This document shows positions 63,217-64,000 of a stretch of DNA of 64,000 bases, one piece after another. The position numbers and the translations under genes were made by a program. The first letter of the stretch is position 1. Every line of letters begins with the position of its first letter. The notes below the pieces were generated by a model, which searched no databases, was not told the origin of the DNA, and saw only the letters and a program-made list of their open reading frames with translations. The DNA comes from Caldisericota bacterium (GTDB lineage: Bacteria > Caldisericota > JANLFM01): contig JANLFM010000001.1 in assembly GCA_024655865.1 (NCBI GenBank), positions 48,938 to 112,937 of the forward strand, given 5' to 3'.

Positions 63217-63244
63217 AAAGGCGCCTGAGGCGCCTTTCCTTTTC
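63217..63244 (+). terminator. Terminator after rubrerythrin
   Basis: AAAGGCGCC / GGCGCCTTT, nine perfect base pairs around a TGA loop, followed by CCTTTT. The reverse strand reads into CTAAAC, so the plus-strand side is the better terminator. Separates rubrerythrin from the convergent DUF3795 gene. Confidence 0.8.
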
Positions 63245-63279
63245 CCCTTTTGATCTCCTTTTATCACATTTCGGGCACT

Positions 63280-63615
63280 TCAGGAGCCCTTCAGGCGTTC
63301 CAGGGCCTCCCTGTACCTGAGACTCCCTTCCGCCCAACTTTCAATCCTCAAACAGGGAAAATCCGGGCACTGGCTGCAGCTTTCGAGCCCTCTTTCGTCC
63401 ATTGCGCAGTGGAGGATTTCACAGTCCGAAGACCAGTGCAGGGAGCGATCTCCATGACATCCAGAACAACGAATAACCTCGGGCTTGATATCCAGATTTC
63501 TGTTTTTCTTGAATTCCTCGGAAATCCTCTCTGCTAAAGCTGTGTCACTGGAAGCTTGGAAAATCTCGCATTCTGCGCAATTCAGGCCACAGCAGGCAAT
63601 TTCTATCCAGGCCAT
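63280..63615 (-). CDS. DUF3795 cysteine-rich protein (second copy)
   Basis: 111 residues from ATG 63615 with AGGTGAG upstream; a GTG at 63624 is possible but too close to that site. IACCGLNCAECEIFQAS, IRCSGCHGD, and CSQCPDFPCLRI give the DUF3795 cysteine pattern. Shorter than the copy at 20.3 kb. Probably metal-binding; function unknown. Follows degV by 20 bases, so they may be co-transcribed. Confidence 0.85.
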   Translation of the reverse strand: MAWIEIACCGLNCAECEIFQASSDTALAERISEEFKKNRNLDIKPEVIRCSGCHGDRSLHWSSDCEILHCAMDERGLESCSQCPDFPCLRIESWAEGSLRYREALERLKGS

Positions 63616-63635
63616 TCTTCTCACCTCCCCTCGAT

Positions 63636-64000
63636 TTACTCAAATTTCACTATTCCACCGGGAAACCCGGGTACGGCTGAGTAGAAATTGGGTCCCGCAG
63701 TTCCTGGTCCGCAGTGAGCCCCGATGATTATCGAGGCAGTATCATCCAGAATTTCCTCCTCAAAGATACCAAAATGGGAGGAAATTCTCTCCCTCAGTTC
63801 TTGTGTAAATTCTGAAGCGAGGACGTTGATCAGGCTGATTTCGGCGATCTTTTGACCGTTTAAGGCCTCCTCCATCCAGGCGACCATCTCCTCAATTCCC
63901 GATCGGCGAGAACGCGCTTTTCCCACTAACCTAAGTTTTCCTTCCTCCATGGCCACCACGGGCTTGATCTTGAGCATTGATCCCACAAGGTGCGTTACAC
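63636..64000 (-). CDS. DegV family fatty-acid-binding protein, C-terminal part, cut by window edge
   Basis: About 121 residues, with the start beyond the right edge. GSMLKIKPVVAMEEGKLRLVGKARSRRSGIEEM and GAHCGPGTAGPNFYSAVPGF match the second domain of DegV/FakB proteins, which hold a fatty acid for the kinase FakA. The residues just ahead of the first methionine (reading off the edge, THLVGSMLKIKP) fit DegV, so the frame continues outside. FakA is not in view. Confidence 0.85.
   Translation of the reverse strand, partial: VTHLVGSMLKIKPVVAMEEGKLRLVGKARSRRSGIEEMVAWMEEALNGQKIAEISLINVLASEFTQELRERISSHFGIFEEEILDDTASIIIGAHCGPGTAGPNFYSAVPGFPGGIVKFE

Noticed and set aside
1-64000. CRISPR arrays, insertion sequences, prophage genes, attachment sites, toxin-antitoxin pairs
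   Set aside because: I looked for regular short repeats, transposase or integrase motifs and paired small genes on both strands and found none.

Overview
The window is a 64 kb piece of a bacterial chromosome of roughly even base composition. It is densely packed with housekeeping genes, many in short-overlap (ATGA-type) operons. I see no insertion sequence, prophage, CRISPR array, secretion system or toxin-antitoxin pair. The gene order follows the pattern known from Bacillota: comEA-comEC-holA-rpsT-lepA-hemW-hrcA-rsmE-mtaB-rpsU, then pgpH-ybeY-cdd, recO-glyQ-glyS-ppdK, dgt-dnaG-rpoD, alaS-ruvX-DUF1292-mltG-udk, and SRP RNA-dnaX-ybaB-recR. A Bacillota-type SRP RNA and non-NTG starts such as ATT add to this picture. 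Rubrerythrin, pyruvate phosphate dikinase and ferredoxin-type proteins suggest an anaerobe. The host is probably an anaerobic Terrabacteria-type organism, Bacillota or a neighbouring uncultured phylum. The sequence alone does not settle the phylum.

Layout. 0-10 kb: DNA-uptake genes, translation factors, heat-shock repressor and RNA modification (plus strand, with rpsT reversed). 10-20 kb: c-di-AMP phosphodiesterase, YbeY, three tandem CNNM/CorC-type CBS proteins, cdd-tpiA-deoC, a SurA-like anchored chaperone, RecO. 20-31 kb: a DUF3795 protein, a decayed WG-repeat protein, glycyl-tRNA synthetase, PPDK, dGTPase, primase, RpoD, an SPL-like radical SAM enzyme. 31-39 kb: tRNA-Asn, an archaeal-type sugar-phosphate isomerase, TPR/zinc-ribbon and LiaF-like envelope proteins, tRNA-Met, MFS and an extended Lgt, closed by a strong terminator. 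39-48 kb: mostly minus strand, with a decayed M20 peptidase, DUF362, EamA, GltX, an alpha-oxoamine synthase, a PLP lyase and DUF401, plus one HD hydrolase on the plus strand. 48-57.6 kb: AI-2E permease, alaS-ruvX-DUF1292, O-antigen-ligase-like protein, mltG, udk, yqeG, a DnaA-box cluster and a TlpA-CcdA thiol-redox pair. 57.7-64 kb: an Amt-family protein lacking one pore histidine, a decayed peroxiredoxin, SRP RNA-dnaX-ybaB-recR, rubrerythrin, DUF3795 and a cut-off DegV.

The clearest unusual signals are these: four directly repeated DnaA boxes (two perfect) in a 100-base gap; a compact SRP RNA that seems to keep Alu-domain hallmarks; an Amt protein with His-to-Asn at the first pore position; a third CNNM paralogue that has lost all the DUF21 signature residues; a yqeG gene that appears to start at ATT; and three separate pseudogenes in otherwise tightly packed DNA. 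I did not find a coherent new multi-gene defence or metabolic system.
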